Assembly (NCBI RefSeq): GCF_001625445.1
Contig: NZ_LWHG01000011.1
Span: 744,001-808,000, forward strand
Direction of reading: 5' to 3'
Length of the DNA stretch: 64,000 bases
From: Haladaptatus sp. R4
GTDB taxonomy: Archaea; Halobacteriota; Halobacteria; Halobacteriales; Haladaptataceae
Part shown: positions 63,704 to 64,000 of the stretch, piece after piece
Layout: the number at the start of each line of letters is the position of its first letter
Numbering within the stretch: the first letter of the stretch is position 1
Translations under genes and position numbers: made by a program
Notes under the pieces: model-generated
What the model saw: only the letters and a program-made list of their open reading frames with translations
What the model was told of the DNA's origin: nothing
Database searches by the model: none

Positions 63704-64000
63704 ATGGAGGAAACCAATTCTCACCGACGTCCCCCGCTTTCCATCGACGACATCCTGACGGTAATGGCCGACTCCCATCGCCGCAGGCTCCTCGGTCATT
63801 TGTCGTCCACGTCCGAGAACCGGAGTTCGGTCCCGGAACTCGTCGACGCCATCCGGTCGGAAGCTGACGGGGGCGCACAGTCAAAGGAGCGGATACGGCA
63901 CCGACTGCTTCACGTTCACCTCCCGAAACTGAGCGAGCACGGACTCATCGAACACGACGAACGGTCGAACGAGGTGCGATACGTCGAGATCCCACCAGCG
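63704..64000 (+). CDS. DUF7344 domain protein, cut by window edge
   Basis: From the ATG at 63,704 (MEETNSHRRPPLSIDDIL) 99 codons are visible without a stop. The DUF7344 winged helix is clear: VMADSHRRRLLGHLSS, VPELVDAIRSEADG, RIRHRLLHVHLPKLSEHGLIEHDE. It is the third DUF7344 gene in the window. The rest lies outside. Confidence 0.85.
   Translation, partial: MEETNSHRRPPLSIDDILTVMADSHRRRLLGHLSSTSENRSSVPELVDAIRSEADGGAQSKERIRHRLLHVHLPKLSEHGLIEHDERSNEVRYVEIPPA

Overview
This window is haloarchaeal (class Halobacteria). The proteins are acidic. Transcripts look mostly leaderless, with TATA boxes about 25-30 bases before the start codons. An intron-bearing elongator tRNA-Met, a trpD-F-E-G operon, PGF-CTERM surface proteins and many families confined to haloarchaea (DUF7115, DUF5830, DUF7344, DUF5787, DUF5786, DUF7563, HVO_2523-type zinc finger) are present. 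I do not assign a genus.

Region 1 (1 to about 14,245) is an accessory element ending at the 3' end of the tRNA-Met gene (14,246-14,397, minus strand). It has three blocks. A minus-strand block at the left edge holds a P-loop ATPase fused to a C-terminal helix-turn-helix, an unknown acidic protein and a truncated third gene. A tightly packed plus-strand operon of twelve genes (1,915-11,711) encodes mostly small membrane proteins. A minus-strand replication block (12,029-14,117) holds a DUF7845/RepA-like protein, a 44-residue protein and a DUF7563-type zinc finger. The second gene of the operon encodes a 73-residue protein with a signal peptide, a mature part of about 48 residues, one membrane helix and a short lysine-containing tail, which is the plan of an inovirus major coat protein. 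With the ATPase, a secreted LamG-domain protein with a membrane-anchored C-terminus and a membrane metalloprotease-like protein, this suggests an undescribed virus or appendage-encoding plasmid. No integrase is seen, and the left end lies outside the window.

Region 2 (14,590-23,291) holds chromosomal genes: DUF7115, DUF5830, TVP38/TMEM64, an HVO_2523-type zinc finger, a PGF-CTERM protein paired with a membrane-anchored molybdopterin oxidoreductase, a small regulator plus membrane protein pair, and the B12-dependent ribonucleotide reductase. Region 3 (23,294-27,835) is the tryptophan operon followed by tRNA-Val, whose 3' end is repeated twice more downstream inside hairpins. Region 4 (27,836-40,433) has a DUF7344 regulator, a lycopene-cyclase-domain protein, a four-CBS protein, radB, the nucleotide cluster pyrG-guaAb-DUF7126, an arylsulfotransferase-like surface protein, an MBL hydrolase and an AAA ATPase. 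Region 5 (40,556-48,217) has two large glycosyltransferase-type membrane proteins, a thiolase, a DUF7344 regulator and a proton antiporter with TrkA domains. Region 6 (48,493-64,000) has a Tat-exported glycoside hydrolase, the archaeal CoA genes (pantoate kinase and phosphopantothenate synthetase), DUF99, an MBL protein, a GNAT acetyltransferase, rpl40e, tsr3, a sodium:solute symporter cassette, two Bat-type HTH regulators, an NADH oxidase/CoA-disulfide reductase family enzyme, serS, a PsiE-like protein, ribose-1,5-bisphosphate isomerase and a truncated DUF7344 gene.

At least nine genes are interrupted by a single frame change while both halves stay well conserved, including core enzymes. Most look like loss of one base, so I read them as assembly errors rather than pseudogenes and annotate them as single genes spanning the break.
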